A DNA stretch of 41,642 nt from Mycobacterium sp. (GTDB lineage Bacteria; Actinomycetota; Actinomycetes; Mycobacteriales; Mycobacteriaceae): the NCBI GenBank assembly GCA_031292665.1, contig JARLGR010000002.1, forward strand, positions 1-41,642, in the 5' to 3' direction. Positions 1 to 6,864 of this stretch are shown piece by piece. Made by a program: the position numbers and the translations under genes. Every line of letters begins with the position of its first letter. The first letter of the stretch is position 1. The notes beneath the pieces were generated by a model. It did not search any database. It saw nothing but the letters and a program-made list of their open reading frames with translations, and was not told the DNA's origin.

Positions 1-563
1 CGCTCGATGCCGACGGCTTGCAGATCACCACCGATGGCAAGCGATGCAATGCCGTGCACCAGCGACCAGAGCGGCGCGGCGATCTCCCGCGGATCGGTGC
101 CCTGGACGATCCCCGCCTCCTGGCACTGGATGATCGCGTCGAGCAGGTCCCCGAACGCCTGCAGCGCGGCCTCCGCCAGGCTCGGGTGCTCCGCCTTGAG
201 CGACTCCCCGCTGAACATCACCTGGTAGTGGTCGGGATGGGTGACGGCCCACCGCACATAGACCCGGCCGAGTTCGATCACCCGCTCCCTCGGGTCCGAC
301 GCGCGGGCGCCGGCCGCCGCCAGATCGGCGTGCAGGTCGCGGAAGCCCTGTTCGGCGACGGCGGCCAGCAGCTCGGCCTTGTCGGCGAAGTGCCGGTACG
401 GCGCCGCGGCGCTGACCCCGGCGCGGCGCGCCGCCTCGGTCAGCGTGAATCCCTTCGGCCCCTTCTCGGCCACCAGCGATAGCGCGGCGCTGGTCAGCGC
501 GCGCTTGAGATCGCCGTGGTGGTAGCTCTCCCGGCGCGGCGCGGACGATCGTTTCACTGCCAT
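1..563 (-). CDS. TetR/AcrR-family regulator, 3' end outside the window
   Basis: The reading frame starts at ATG 563 and stays open to the left edge (about 187 codons seen), so the C-terminus is missing. The N-terminus carries YHHGDLKRAL, a hallmark of TetR proteins with a WHG-type C-terminal domain. A helix-turn-helix follows at about residues 33-53 (FTLTEAARRAGVSAAAPYRH). It probably binds DNA as a homodimer and represses itself and the divergent DUF1707 gene at 626. A 9-8-9 inverted repeat lies between the two starts, only 8 bp from this ATG. The ligand cannot be inferred. The family call is firm and the regulatory target is inference from position. Confidence 0.9.
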   Translation of the reverse strand, partial: MAVKRSSAPRRESYHHGDLKRALTSAALSLVAEKGPKGFTLTEAARRAGVSAAAPYRHFADKAELLAAVAEQGFRDLHADLAAAGARASDPRERVIELGRVYVRWAVTHPDHYQVMFSGESLKAEHPSLAEAALQAFGDLLDAIIQCQEAGIVQGTDPREIAAPLWSLVHGIASLAIGGDLQAVGIE

Positions 564-571
564 GTTGACGA

Positions 572-597
572 CATTAACATTCCGTACTATGTTAATG
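572..597. promoter_or_regulatory. Inverted repeat, probable TetR operator
   Basis: CATTAACAT (572-580) and ATGTTAATG (589-597) are perfect inverted arms separated by 8 bp. They lie in the 62-bp gap between the divergent TetR (563) and DUF1707 (626) genes. Arm spacing and location fit a TetR dimer site, and it is AT-rich against the surrounding DNA. Confidence 0.7.
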
Positions 598-625
598 CTA
601 TTCACATCAATCCAAGGAGGCCGAC

Positions 626-1054
626 ATGCCAGACACCACATCCCTGCTCGCCGGCGACCGCGACCGGGAAAAGACGGCCGACATTCTCGGCCAGGCACTC
701 GCCCAGGGCTACCTGCCGATGGACGAGTACGACCGACGGCTGCAAGCGGTCTTCCAGACGCAGACCGCCCAAGAGCTACGCGATTTCCTCGCCGACCTGC
801 CGCTCGATCGCATCCGGCGGCACGATCCCCGCCGCCGCGCCGCCCGGGTCGCCGCGGCTCGCCTCGCGGTGCGCATCCACCTCGGCGCCTACCTGGCCAT
901 GGCCGTCATCGTGCTCACCGTGTGGGCCGCCGTGGCCGTCACGACCGGCGCCTCGTACTTCTGGCCGATCTGGCCCATCCTCGGCGGCGCGATCGGGCTT
1001 GTAGGCCATGCCACGTCCGTACCGGGTTGCCGTCACAAGCTCGAAAACCGTTGA
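626..1054 (+). CDS. DUF1707 / 2TM-domain membrane protein
   Basis: This 142-residue protein has an N-terminal DUF1707 (SHOCT-like) domain at about residues 6-58. The typical pattern is visible: a DR pair, GYLPMDEYDRRL, a TAQEL segment and a closing DLPLD. A basic linker (RRHDPRRRAARVAA) leads into two hydrophobic helices at about residues 86-108 and 112-128. The family is common in mycobacteria and its function is unknown; a membrane-anchored sensor or scaffold is only a guess. AAGGAGG at 614-620 fixes the ATG at 626. It is divergent from the TetR gene at 563 and probably repressed by it. The SDR gene follows 12 bp downstream and may be cotranscribed. Confidence 0.85.
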   Translation: MPDTTSLLAGDRDREKTADILGQALAQGYLPMDEYDRRLQAVFQTQTAQELRDFLADLPLDRIRRHDPRRRAARVAAARLAVRIHLGAYLAMAVIVLTVWAAVAVTTGASYFWPIWPILGGAIGLVGHATSVPGCRHKLENR

Positions 1055-1066
1055 GAGGGGAACCAA

Positions 1067-1924
1067 ATGCAGAACGCAAAGTGGGCAGTGATCACCGGAG
1101 CCAGCTCGGGACTGGGCGCCATCTTCGCCGACCAACTGGCGCGGCGCGGCCTGTCGCTGGTGCTGGTCGGGCGGGATCATGCTCGGCTGGACGCGGTGGC
1201 CAAGCGCGTCGGGCAGACCGCCCCGAACGTCGAACAGGTCGTCGGCGACCTCGGCACCGACGCCGGCGTCGCGGACCTGATCTCACGTCTGGACGGGCGG
1301 GCGATCGACGTCCTGGTCAACAACGCCGGGTTCGGCACCTACGGCCCGTTCGCCGAGATCGACGCCGATCGCGAGCACGAACTGGTAGCGGTCAACGTCG
1401 ACGCGGCGGTCCGCCTGGCCCACGCGGTCCTGCCGGGGATGTTGGCCCGGGGCCGTGGCGGCATCGTGAATGTCGCCTCCACCATCGCTTTTCAGCCGGG
1501 CACCTACCAGGCCACCTACGGCGCCTCGAAAGCGTTCCTGCTGTCACTGAGCCAGGCGCTGTGGGCCGAAACCCGTGGCACGGGCGTCACGGTGACCGCG
1601 CTGTGCCCCGGTCCCACTCGCACCGGATTCGTCGACGCCCTCGGTACCGACGTCTCCCACACCGCGATCTACCGGCACCTCGCCGCGCCCGAACCCGTCG
1701 TGGCCGCCGGGCTGCGCGGAATGGACCGCGGCCGTGCGGTGGTGGTTCCCGGGTGGCGCAACCGCGTGATGGCGACGGGCGGACGGCTCAGCCCCGGATG
1801 GCTCTCGGCGCTCACCAGCGGGCGATTGCTGCGGCCGGCCGCCTACCCGAAGTCTCCACTGCCCCGCGGGGAGACGGTCGGCAGCCCTTGCGACTCGGCG
1901 GCCTCGAGCAGCCGGCGATCGTAA
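1067..1924 (+). CDS. Short-chain dehydrogenase/reductase (SDR)
   Basis: This 285-residue classical SDR should be an NAD(P)H-dependent oxidoreductase acting on a carbonyl or alcohol. The Rossmann motif TGASSGLG spans residues 10-17, NNAG is at 85-88, and the catalytic residues fit Ser138, Tyr151 and Lys155. It belongs to the subgroup with a C-terminal extension, including a PGWRNRVMA segment. GAGGGGAA precedes ATG 1067. It lies 12 bp after the DUF1707 gene, so the two may form an operon under the TetR at 563. The last 27 or so codons overlap the 3' end of vapC on the other strand by 82 bp. That tail looks unlike an SDR ending, so an original stop may have been lost. Substrate unknown. Confidence 0.88.
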   Translation: MQNAKWAVITGASSGLGAIFADQLARRGLSLVLVGRDHARLDAVAKRVGQTAPNVEQVVGDLGTDAGVADLISRLDGRAIDVLVNNAGFGTYGPFAEIDADREHELVAVNVDAAVRLAHAVLPGMLARGRGGIVNVASTIAFQPGTYQATYGASKAFLLSLSQALWAETRGTGVTVTALCPGPTRTGFVDALGTDVSHTAIYRHLAAPEPVVAAGLRGMDRGRAVVVPGWRNRVMATGGRLSPGWLSALTSGRLLRPAAYPKSPLPRGETVGSPCDSAASSSRRS

Positions 1925-2253
1925 GCGCAGAAGGCGGTAAGAGCTTTTCGGTGGACATGTGCCGTGGCGAGGTGTACCGCATCGAGGGCGCGCAGCTCGG
2001 GAGGCGGGATCGTGGCCGCCGCCGAGGCGATAACGTCCGTCAAGACAAGGGTGTCGATCGTTGACGCGACATTGCGTGCCAGCGCTACAGCTTTGGGCCC
2101 TGTTCGTGCGGCCACCCGTATCAGCTCAATGTGCCCGACGGCGCTGGTGACCAGGCTTTCGTCCGGGTGTGCGTTGAGCCAGTCAATCAGCGCGGCCGAC
2201 TCATCCTCAGCCGCAACCAGTTTTACGGTAGCCGACGTGTCGAGGTAGATCAT
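1843..2253 (-). CDS. vapC: VapC-family PIN-domain ribonuclease toxin
   Basis: This 136-residue PIN-domain protein should be the toxin of a VapBC pair, an Mg2+-dependent endoribonuclease that cuts specific structured RNAs such as tRNA or rRNA. The acidic residues expected of the active site are present: Asp5 (MIYLDTS), Glu43 (HIELIRV), Asp91 (LDAVHLA) and Asp112 (AYDRRL). ATG 2253 overlaps the vapB stop by 4 bp (ATGA), the usual translational coupling. All key residues are intact, so it looks functional. Its 3' end overlaps the convergent SDR gene by 82 bp. Confidence 0.92.
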   Translation of the reverse strand: MIYLDTSATVKLVAAEDESAALIDWLNAHPDESLVTSAVGHIELIRVAARTGPKAVALARNVASTIDTLVLTDVIASAAATIPPPELRALDAVHLATAHVHRKALTAFCAYDRRLLEAAESQGLPTVSPRGSGDFG

Positions 2254-2519
2254 CGGGCGGAGCGTTGTTCATCCAGGATGGAAGTGAGCGAAGGGCCTTC
2301 GATCAGATCGGCCGTGCGGAGCGGGACTCTTGGTGCGCTGGCCGGGACCAGCCGGCCTTCTGCGATGAGTTGGTCACGCGCTTGTTCGGCGGGGGTGATC
2401 GGCACCAACCGCGCCACCGGCCGACCGCGGTCGGTGATTTGAATGGTCACCCCGGCTTTCGCTTTTGCTATCCAGACGCTTGCGTTCTGGCGTAGCTCAC
2501 GAATGCCGATGGTGTCCAC
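2250..2519 (-). CDS. vapB: VapB-family antitoxin (Phd/YefM-like)
   Basis: This 89-residue antitoxin begins at GTG 2519 (V-DTIGIRELRQNAS). Residues 1-45 match the Phd/YefM-type DNA-binding fold found in many mycobacterial VapB proteins, including RELRQNAS and ITDRGRPVARLVP. The C-terminal half (about 55-89) should wrap around and block VapC. A 19-bp palindrome ends 11 bp upstream of the start, as expected for an autorepressing VapBC complex. A longer reading frame extends upstream but is antisense to the FAD oxidase gene, so the GTG is the reasonable start. Confidence 0.88.
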   Translation of the reverse strand: MDTIGIRELRQNASVWIAKAKAGVTIQITDRGRPVARLVPITPAEQARDQLIAEGRLVPASAPRVPLRTADLIEGPSLTSILDEQRSAR

Positions 2520-2529
2520 GCCAACCACC

Positions 2530-2548
2530 GTAGCACATAATGTGCTAC
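2530..2548. promoter_or_regulatory. 19-bp palindrome, probable VapBC operator
   Basis: GTAGCACAT and ATGTGCTAC flank a single central base, giving a perfect 9-1-9 palindrome. It sits 11 bp upstream of vapB and 9 bp before the chosen start of the divergent FAD oxidase gene. CATAAT inside it could serve as a -10 element. A VapBC complex bound here could therefore affect both genes. Confidence 0.7.
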
Positions 2549-2557
2549 CATCCCCCC

Positions 2558-3937
2558 GTGAGCGACATGACGGCGCGGTTCGCGGAGATCGTCGGGACGC
2601 ACAACCTGCTGACCGGCGACGCCATCCCCGACGACTACTCCCACGACGAGGAACTGCACGGGCCGCCGCAGAAGCCCGCGTACGTCGCCAAACCGGCCAC
2701 CGCGGAAGAGGTCGCGCAACTGCTGAAGGCCGCCTCCGAGGACGGCACACCGGTGACCGCCCGCGGGTCCGGAACCGGCCTGTCCGGTGCGGCGATCCCC
2801 CGCAGGGACGGGCTGCTGATCTCCTTCGAGCGGATGAACGCCGTCCTGGAAGTGGACACCACCAACCAGGTCGCCGTCGTCCAACCCGGCGTGACATTGA
2901 CCGAACTGGACGCCGCGACAGCCGAATTCGGGCTGAGCTACATGGTTCACCCGGGCGAGCTGTCCTCCAGCGTCGGCGGCAACGTCGGCACCAACGCCGG
3001 CGGAATGCGCGCGGTCAAGTACGGCATCGCCCGCCACAACGTGCTCGGGCTGCAGGCGGTGCTGCCGACCGGCGAGATCATCCGCACCGGCGGCAAGATC
3101 GCCAAGGTGTCCACCGGCTACGACCTGACCCAGCTCATCGTCGGCTCCGAGGGCACCCTGGCCCTGGCCACCGAGGTGATCGTCAAGCTGCACCCGCGGC
3201 TCGGCCACAGCGCCACCGTGCTCGCCCCGTTCGCCGACTGCGACCAGGTGATGGCGGCGGTGCCCAAGGTCCTGGCCAGCGGGCTAGGTCCCTACATCCT
3301 GGAATACATCGACAACATGACGATGGCCGCGCTGGTCCACACCCAGAACCTGGAGCTGGGCATCCCCGACCAGGTCCGCGACAGCTGCCAGGCGTATCTT
3401 GTTGTGGCGCTGGAGAACCGCACCGCCGACCGGCTGGCCGAGGATGTCGAGCGCGCCGGTGAGCTGCTCGCCGAGATGGGCGCCGTCGACGTCTACGTGC
3501 TCGAAGGCGCCTCGGCCCGCAAGCTGATCGAGGCGCGCGAGAAGGCGTTTTGGACGGCCAAGGCCATCGGCGCCGACGACATCATCGACACCGTGGTGCC
3601 GCGCGGCGCGATGCCGAAATTTCTTGCCGCGGCGCGCAGTCTGGCGTTGGAGGCCGGCGGTGCCGCGGCCGGCTGCGGGCACGCCGGCGACGGTAACGTG
3701 CACCTGGCCATCCTGTGCAAGGACCCGGACAAGCGCAAGAAGCTCATGACCGACATCTTCGCGCTCGCAATCGAATTGGGCGGCGCGATCTCCGGCGAAC
3801 ACGGCCTCGGCCGCGCCAAGACGCCGTACTTCCTCAAGCTCGAAGACCCGGCCAAGGTGGCCCTCATGCACCGCATCAAGCGCAGCTTCGACCCGGCGGG
3901 CATCCTCAACCCCGACGTTCTGTTCGCCGAACCCTGA
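2558..3937 (+). CDS. FAD-binding oxidase, GlcD / D-lactate dehydrogenase type
   Basis: This flavoprotein should oxidise a 2-hydroxy acid (glycolate or D-lactate type) using FAD. A PCMH-type FAD-binding domain covers about residues 35-220 (YVAKPATAEEV, TARGSGTGLSGAA, PGELSSSVGGNVGTNAGG). The C-terminal cap has the GlcD-like CGHAGDGNVHLAIL, GGAISGEHGLG and a final RIKRSFDPAGILNPD. GTG 2558 gives 459 residues, the length I recall for M. tuberculosis Rv2280, which this closely resembles. An upstream ATG at 2540 falls inside the vapB operator and is less likely; ATG 2567 is also possible. The electron acceptor and true substrate are unknown. Confidence 0.85.
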   Translation: MSDMTARFAEIVGTHNLLTGDAIPDDYSHDEELHGPPQKPAYVAKPATAEEVAQLLKAASEDGTPVTARGSGTGLSGAAIPRRDGLLISFERMNAVLEVDTTNQVAVVQPGVTLTELDAATAEFGLSYMVHPGELSSSVGGNVGTNAGGMRAVKYGIARHNVLGLQAVLPTGEIIRTGGKIAKVSTGYDLTQLIVGSEGTLALATEVIVKLHPRLGHSATVLAPFADCDQVMAAVPKVLASGLGPYILEYIDNMTMAALVHTQNLELGIPDQVRDSCQAYLVVALENRTADRLAEDVERAGELLAEMGAVDVYVLEGASARKLIEAREKAFWTAKAIGADDIIDTVVPRGAMPKFLAAARSLALEAGGAAAGCGHAGDGNVHLAILCKDPDKRKKLMTDIFALAIELGGAISGEHGLGRAKTPYFLKLEDPAKVALMHRIKRSFDPAGILNPDVLFAEP

Positions 3938-3954
3938 CGGCATACTGTTGCGCC

Positions 3955-4968
3955 ATGCACGTCGATGCGATGACGGTTCCGCAACCACTGACGCGGACCG
4001 GTGACCTGGCCCGGCGCACCCAGGCGGTGGGGTTCTCCGGTCTGCTGTTCACCGAGACCGGCCGCACGGCCTACCTCAACGCCGCCGTGGCCTCGCAGGC
4101 CGCCCCCGGGCTCGAGCTGTCCACCGGCGTCGCGGTCGCATTCCCGCGCAGCCCCTTCGTCACCGCGGCCACGGCGTGGGAACTTCAGGAGGCGACCGGT
4201 GGGAAGTTCCGCCTGGGTCTGGGCACCCAGGTTCGCACGCACGTCGTCCGCCGCTACGGCGCGGCCTTCGAACGCCCGGGCCCGCGGCTGCGCGACTATG
4301 TGCGGGCGGTCAAGGCGTGCTTCACTGCGTTCCGCACGGGCAAGCTCGACTACCACGGCGAGTTCTACAACCTCGACTTCATCACCCCGCAGTGGAGCGC
4401 GGGCCCCATCGACGCGCCCGAGCCCAAAGTCGATGTGGCGGCGGTCAATCCGTGGATGCTGCGCATGGCGGGCGAGGTAGCCGACGGGGTGCACGTCCAT
4501 CCGATCGGCGAGACCGGTTATCTGAAACGCCATGTCCTGCCGAACATTGCGGAGGGCGCGGCCAAAGCGGGGCGCTCTCCGTCGGACATCGCCGTCATCG
4601 TGCCGGCACTGACGATCGTCGGCGACAGCGACCAAGAGCGCGACGCCGAACGTGAGTTGGTGCGCGCCAGCATGTCCTTCTACGGCAGCACCCCCAATTA
4701 CGCGTTCATCTGGGACGAGGCGGGCTTCGAGGGCACGACCGCCCGCATCCGCGAGAAGCAGAAGGCCGGCGACTTCAAGGGCATGGCTGCCCAGATCACC
4801 GACGAGCACATCGCCCGGTTTGCCACCGAATCGACGTGGGACGGTGTGGCCGACGCGCTGGCCGCGAAGTACGACGGCATCGCCACCCGGATCGTCCTCT
4901 ACAACGCCCTGGGCGACCCGGAGCGCTTCGAGCGGTACGGCGAGGTCGCCCGCCGGCTGCGGGGGTGA
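3955..4968 (+). CDS. LLM-class F420-dependent oxidoreductase (MSMEG_2256-type)
   Basis: This 337-residue luciferase-like TIM-barrel protein resembles the TIGR03617 group of F420-dependent enzymes. It begins MHVDAMTVPQPLTRTGDLAR. Typical segments are GFSGLLFTETG, the TGGKFRLGLGTQV nucleotide-binding loop, YHGEFYNL, and a C-terminal WDGVADALAAKYDGIATRI. The start is ATG 3955, 17 bp after the FAD oxidase stop, so the two are probably cotranscribed. It ends 8 bp short of the convergent vapC. A flavin- or F420-dependent redox reaction on a small organic substrate is expected; the substrate cannot be told. Confidence 0.85.
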   Translation: MHVDAMTVPQPLTRTGDLARRTQAVGFSGLLFTETGRTAYLNAAVASQAAPGLELSTGVAVAFPRSPFVTAATAWELQEATGGKFRLGLGTQVRTHVVRRYGAAFERPGPRLRDYVRAVKACFTAFRTGKLDYHGEFYNLDFITPQWSAGPIDAPEPKVDVAAVNPWMLRMAGEVADGVHVHPIGETGYLKRHVLPNIAEGAAKAGRSPSDIAVIVPALTIVGDSDQERDAERELVRASMSFYGSTPNYAFIWDEAGFEGTTARIREKQKAGDFKGMAAQITDEHIARFATESTWDGVADALAAKYDGIATRIVLYNALGDPERFERYGEVARRLRG

Positions 4969-4976
4969 GCTGTCAG

Positions 4977-5369
4977 TCAGCCAATAGTCTTGAGCTCGCA
5001 ACGGACACCCGGCGCCCGTGAGAGGCGCACATCGGCGGTGATCAGCGCAACATCCAGGGCCTCGGCCAGGGCGATATACGCGGCGTCGTAGGGCGTCACG
5101 ACATGCCGCAGTTCCCAGATGCGGCGCAGCAAGGGCTGGTGCGACGACCGTTGCAGCGCAAGATCGGCCAGGTCCGCTACCGCGCTTGCGGCTCGTCGAG
5201 CGGCCATCATGTTCGCAGCAACCTGGCGGCGCCACACCGAGACAACTTCCAGGTCGATAAGTTCTGGAGCCACCAACGTCTCGTGCGTCAGACGTTCGCG
5301 GGCTTGCCGGCCGTCTCTTCCGTCATCGCCCAGCGCTACGGCTAGGACACTCGCATCAACGACGATCAC
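4977..5369 (-). CDS. vapC: VapC-family PIN-domain ribonuclease toxin
   Basis: This is a second VapC, 130 residues from GTG 5369 (VIVVDASVLAVAL). The PIN active-site acids are Asp5, Glu41 (DLEVVSVW), Asp95 (TPYDAAYIALAEAL) and Asp113 (TADVRL), all intact. It should be an Mg2+-dependent RNase inhibited by the VapB just upstream, with which it overlaps by 14 bp. The frame is open further upstream to 5420, but that stretch lies inside vapB and lacks PIN character. It differs clearly in sequence from the VapC at 1843, so this is not a recent duplication. Confidence 0.9.
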   Translation of the reverse strand: MIVVDASVLAVALGDDGRDGRQARERLTHETLVAPELIDLEVVSVWRRQVAANMMAARRAASAVADLADLALQRSSHQPLLRRIWELRHVVTPYDAAYIALAEALDVALITADVRLSRAPGVRCELKTIG

Positions 5370-5586
5370 GTTCCGCCCGGACGTATTCGACAGCAGCATC
5401 GAACGAAACACGGCCACCACGGCGCGCGGCGGCGCGGTCTAACACTTCCTCCAGCGTGGGTTGATTCGCATCGGCGATCAGCCGACTTCGAAGGTATTCC
5501 TGCAGGGATTGATGCGCGCGCGCAGCTCGCTCCCGCAAAACGCGGTGGGTCTCTTCGGGAACATCCTTGATCTGTACACTCGGCAT
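5356..5586 (-). CDS. vapB: VapB-family antitoxin (ribbon-helix-helix, FitA-like)
   Basis: This 76-residue antitoxin starts at ATG 5586. MPSVQIKDVPEETHRVLRER is the ribbon-helix-helix pattern of FitA-like VapB proteins, followed by HQSLQEYLRSRLI. The acidic and basic C-terminal half should bind VapC. A longer start at 5616 would run through the operator-like octamers upstream and is unlikely. It overlaps vapC by 14 bp and is probably repressed by the complex at the TGGCGCCA repeats beginning at its start codon. Confidence 0.88.
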   Translation of the reverse strand: MPSVQIKDVPEETHRVLRERAARAHQSLQEYLRSRLIADANQPTLEEVLDRAAARRGGRVSFDAAVEYVRAERDRR

Positions 5587-5613
5587 GGCGCCATTTTGGC
5601 GCCAGTAGCGCCA
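5586..5613. promoter_or_regulatory. Repeated TGGCGCCA octamers, probable VapBC operator
   Basis: The self-complementary octamer TGGCGCCA occurs at 5586-5593 and 5597-5604, 11 bp apart or one helical turn. A one-mismatch copy, TAGCGCCA, is at 5606-5613. The array overlaps and precedes the vapB start codon, fitting cooperative binding of RHH-type VapB dimers. Confidence 0.55.
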
Positions 5614-5725
5614 CAATGCAAGTGTCGAACGCGTTCACAGCAGTCACACAAAGCTGGGGATATGCCGATGTGCCCGCCTCCTAGCGACAGCGGCTTCCCG
5701 GCGGACCCTGGTATGCACGCTGTTG

Positions 5726-6004
5726 TCAATCGGCACGGTATGCGTGTGCGCGGCGGAACACGCCGACGACAGTGACTTGCTGACGCTCGTCGTCGATTCT
5801 GTAGATGACGCGGTAAGTGCCGCGGCGTGCGCTATGGCGATCATGTAACGGCGGGCGGAGTGCCTTGCCCACGCGGTGCGGATTGTCGAGCAGTGGACCG
5901 ATGATGAACTCATAGGCAGCGAACGCCACCGATTCGGGAAGTCGTTCGGCCAGTTGCTTTCTTGCGGTCGGAGCGATTACCAGCTCGTAACGCCGGTCGG
6001 TCAC
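5726..6004 (-). CDS. relE: RelE/ParE-family toxin
   Basis: This 92-residue protein of the RelE/ParE fold should be the toxin of a type II pair, in the RelE subgroup an mRNA interferase acting at the ribosome. Characteristic stretches are LAERLPESVAFAAYEFI, GPLLDNPHRVGKAL and HSARRGTYRVIYRIDD, with an RRAHAYR ending. These resemble M. tuberculosis RelE (Rv1246c) as I recall it. The GTG start at 6004 overlaps the relB stop (GTGA). Basic residues in the HSARRGTYR segment, expected for RNA contact, are intact. The pair sits in the interior of a split repeat element. Confidence 0.9.
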   Translation of the reverse strand: MTDRRYELVIAPTARKQLAERLPESVAFAAYEFIIGPLLDNPHRVGKALRPPLHDRHSARRGTYRVIYRIDDERQQVTVVGVFRRAHAYRAD

Positions 6005-6291
6005 GTCCTGGCTCGGCGTGCGTGCATTGCCGCGGCAAGGCTGTCTTGGCTCTCTCCTTCCCCGCGGGCTAGCTCAGCATCGGCCTCGCCTAGAGCGCGC
6101 AGCGCTGTTGCATCAGACAGCACCGCAATCGTTTCCTCGAGTGACTCCAGATCGTCGACGGCAAGGAGAACGGCCACGGGGCGTCCGTGCACCGTTACCG
6201 TGATGCGCTCATGCTGATCGCCCACACGGGCCACCAACTCCGACAGATGCGCCTTCGCCTCGGCGAGCGAGCTGACTTCAGACATAGTCAT
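6001..6291 (-). CDS. relB: RelB/Phd-family antitoxin
   Basis: This 96-residue antitoxin starts at ATG 6291 (MTMSEV; the second Met at 6285 is also possible). Residues 5-55 match the YefM/Phd DNA-binding fold: LAEAKAHLSELVARV, ERITVTVHGRPVAVLLAVDDL. The remaining helix should neutralise RelE. It overlaps relE by 4 bp. A 6-2-6 inverted repeat overlaps its start codon and probably mediates autorepression. Confidence 0.88.
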   Translation of the reverse strand: MTMSEVSSLAEAKAHLSELVARVGDQHERITVTVHGRPVAVLLAVDDLESLEETIAVLSDATALRALGEADAELARGEGESQDSLAAAMHARRART

Positions 6292-6300
6292 AAGTATGAC
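6287..6300. promoter_or_regulatory. Inverted repeat at relB start, probable RelBE operator
   Basis: GTCATA (6287-6292) and TATGAC (6295-6300) are perfect arms around AG. They overlap the relB start codon on the minus strand, a common place for a RelB-type operator. Confidence 0.55.
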
Positions 6301-6423
6301 CAGTTAGCCGCGCTGCGTCCAACAGTAACGTGCGAAGCAATCATCACAGAAATTGTCGCGATGAGGCGGGCACAAAGAGTGCCGCCTGTTGGAGAGGCTG
6401 GTGTGGCGGATGTGACTCAGCCA

Positions 6424-6781
6424 TTGACCCGCGCACCGCAGCGTGCCACCCGCAGGCACACGAGCTCAAGCCCGATGCCAGGGGCTGGATCTGGCTGCTG
6501 GACAACGCCTTTGCCCAAGCATTCGCCCCAGCACGCAACCGCCGAGGAGTACGCCCTGCTGGCCGCGCCCCAGCGACCCATCGCTGTCCCCTGCATCCAA
6601 AAGCCGGTACCGAGGCCCGGATGGAAAGACCTCCCGAGCTGCCGCGCAACATCTCCCGAAAGCATATCGATGAGATGGCCCACCATCATTAGTAAACAAC
6701 CCAAGATTACCAATCTCGCGGAAACGTGCTCTGCCAATTATTTTGGTCCGCAAGCTCATTCAAAAATCGTGAACGCGCACA
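6424..6781. other. Intergenic stretch with no convincing gene
   Basis: This is part of the 686-bp gap between relB and nirA. Several open frames of 70-210 codons cross it on both strands. None has a recognisable domain, a good ribosome-binding site or consistent third-position GC. From about 6690 the sequence becomes more AT-rich and leads into the nirA control region. It could hold a decayed gene, but I cannot identify one. Confidence 0.5.
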
Positions 6782-6807
6782 CACAACACGAAGTTGTGAG
6801 CTCACAA
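6782..6807 (+). promoter_or_regulatory. Composite LysR-type box upstream of nirA
   Basis: CACAA-N7-TTGTG-N4-CACAA spans exactly 26 bp. The right part lies within a perfect 16-bp palindrome, GTTGTGAGCTCACAAC (6793-6808). The same half-sites with the same spacing occur at 11200-11225 beside the LysR gene. The palindrome centre is about 64 bp before the proposed transcription start at 6865, where LysR-type recognition sites usually lie. Confidence 0.65.
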
Positions 6808-6840
6808 CACAGAAGCGTCTACTAATCGCCTGCTAACCGG

Positions 6841-6858
6841 CGCAATATTCGCAATATT
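6841..6858 (+). promoter_or_regulatory. Tandem CGCAATATT repeat, probable nirA promoter
   Basis: CGCAATATT is repeated back to back (6841-6849, 6850-6858). The second AATATT (6853-6858) ends 6 bp before ATG 6865, a suitable place for a -10 element if transcription starts at that ATG. No clear -35 is visible, as expected for an activator-dependent promoter. Confidence 0.4.
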
Positions 6859-6864
6859 GATGTC

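Larger units (their letters stand above)
5635..6415. repeat. Split inverted-repeat element carrying relBE (copy A)
   Basis: Outer arms at 5635-5647 and 6403-6415 and inner 19-bp arms at 5670-5688 and 6355-6373 form nested inverted repeats around relBE. The inner arm is GTGCCCGCCTCCTAGCGAC; its partner differs at 2 of 19 positions. The same four arms occur in copy B at 11735-11880 with identical outer-to-inner distances: 35 bp between arm starts on the left and 42 bp between arm ends on the right. Only the interior differs, 666 bp here against 31 bp there. No transposase is present. It may be a MITE-like element with cargo, or a repeat into which relBE inserted. Confidence 0.7.

Noticed and set aside
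562..2064. Long plus-strand open frame of about 500 codons across the DUF1707 and SDR genes
   Set aside because: It is an Arg/Pro-rich out-of-frame shadow typical of high-GC DNA, while the overlapped frames have clear domains.
3493..5235. Minus-strand open frame of 580 codons
   Set aside because: It is antisense to the FAD oxidase and LLM genes and to vapC in another frame, with no recognisable motif.
6330..6692. Possible 120-codon gene between relB and nirA
   Set aside because: There is no ribosome-binding site or recognisable domain, and it crosses the right arms of the repeat element.
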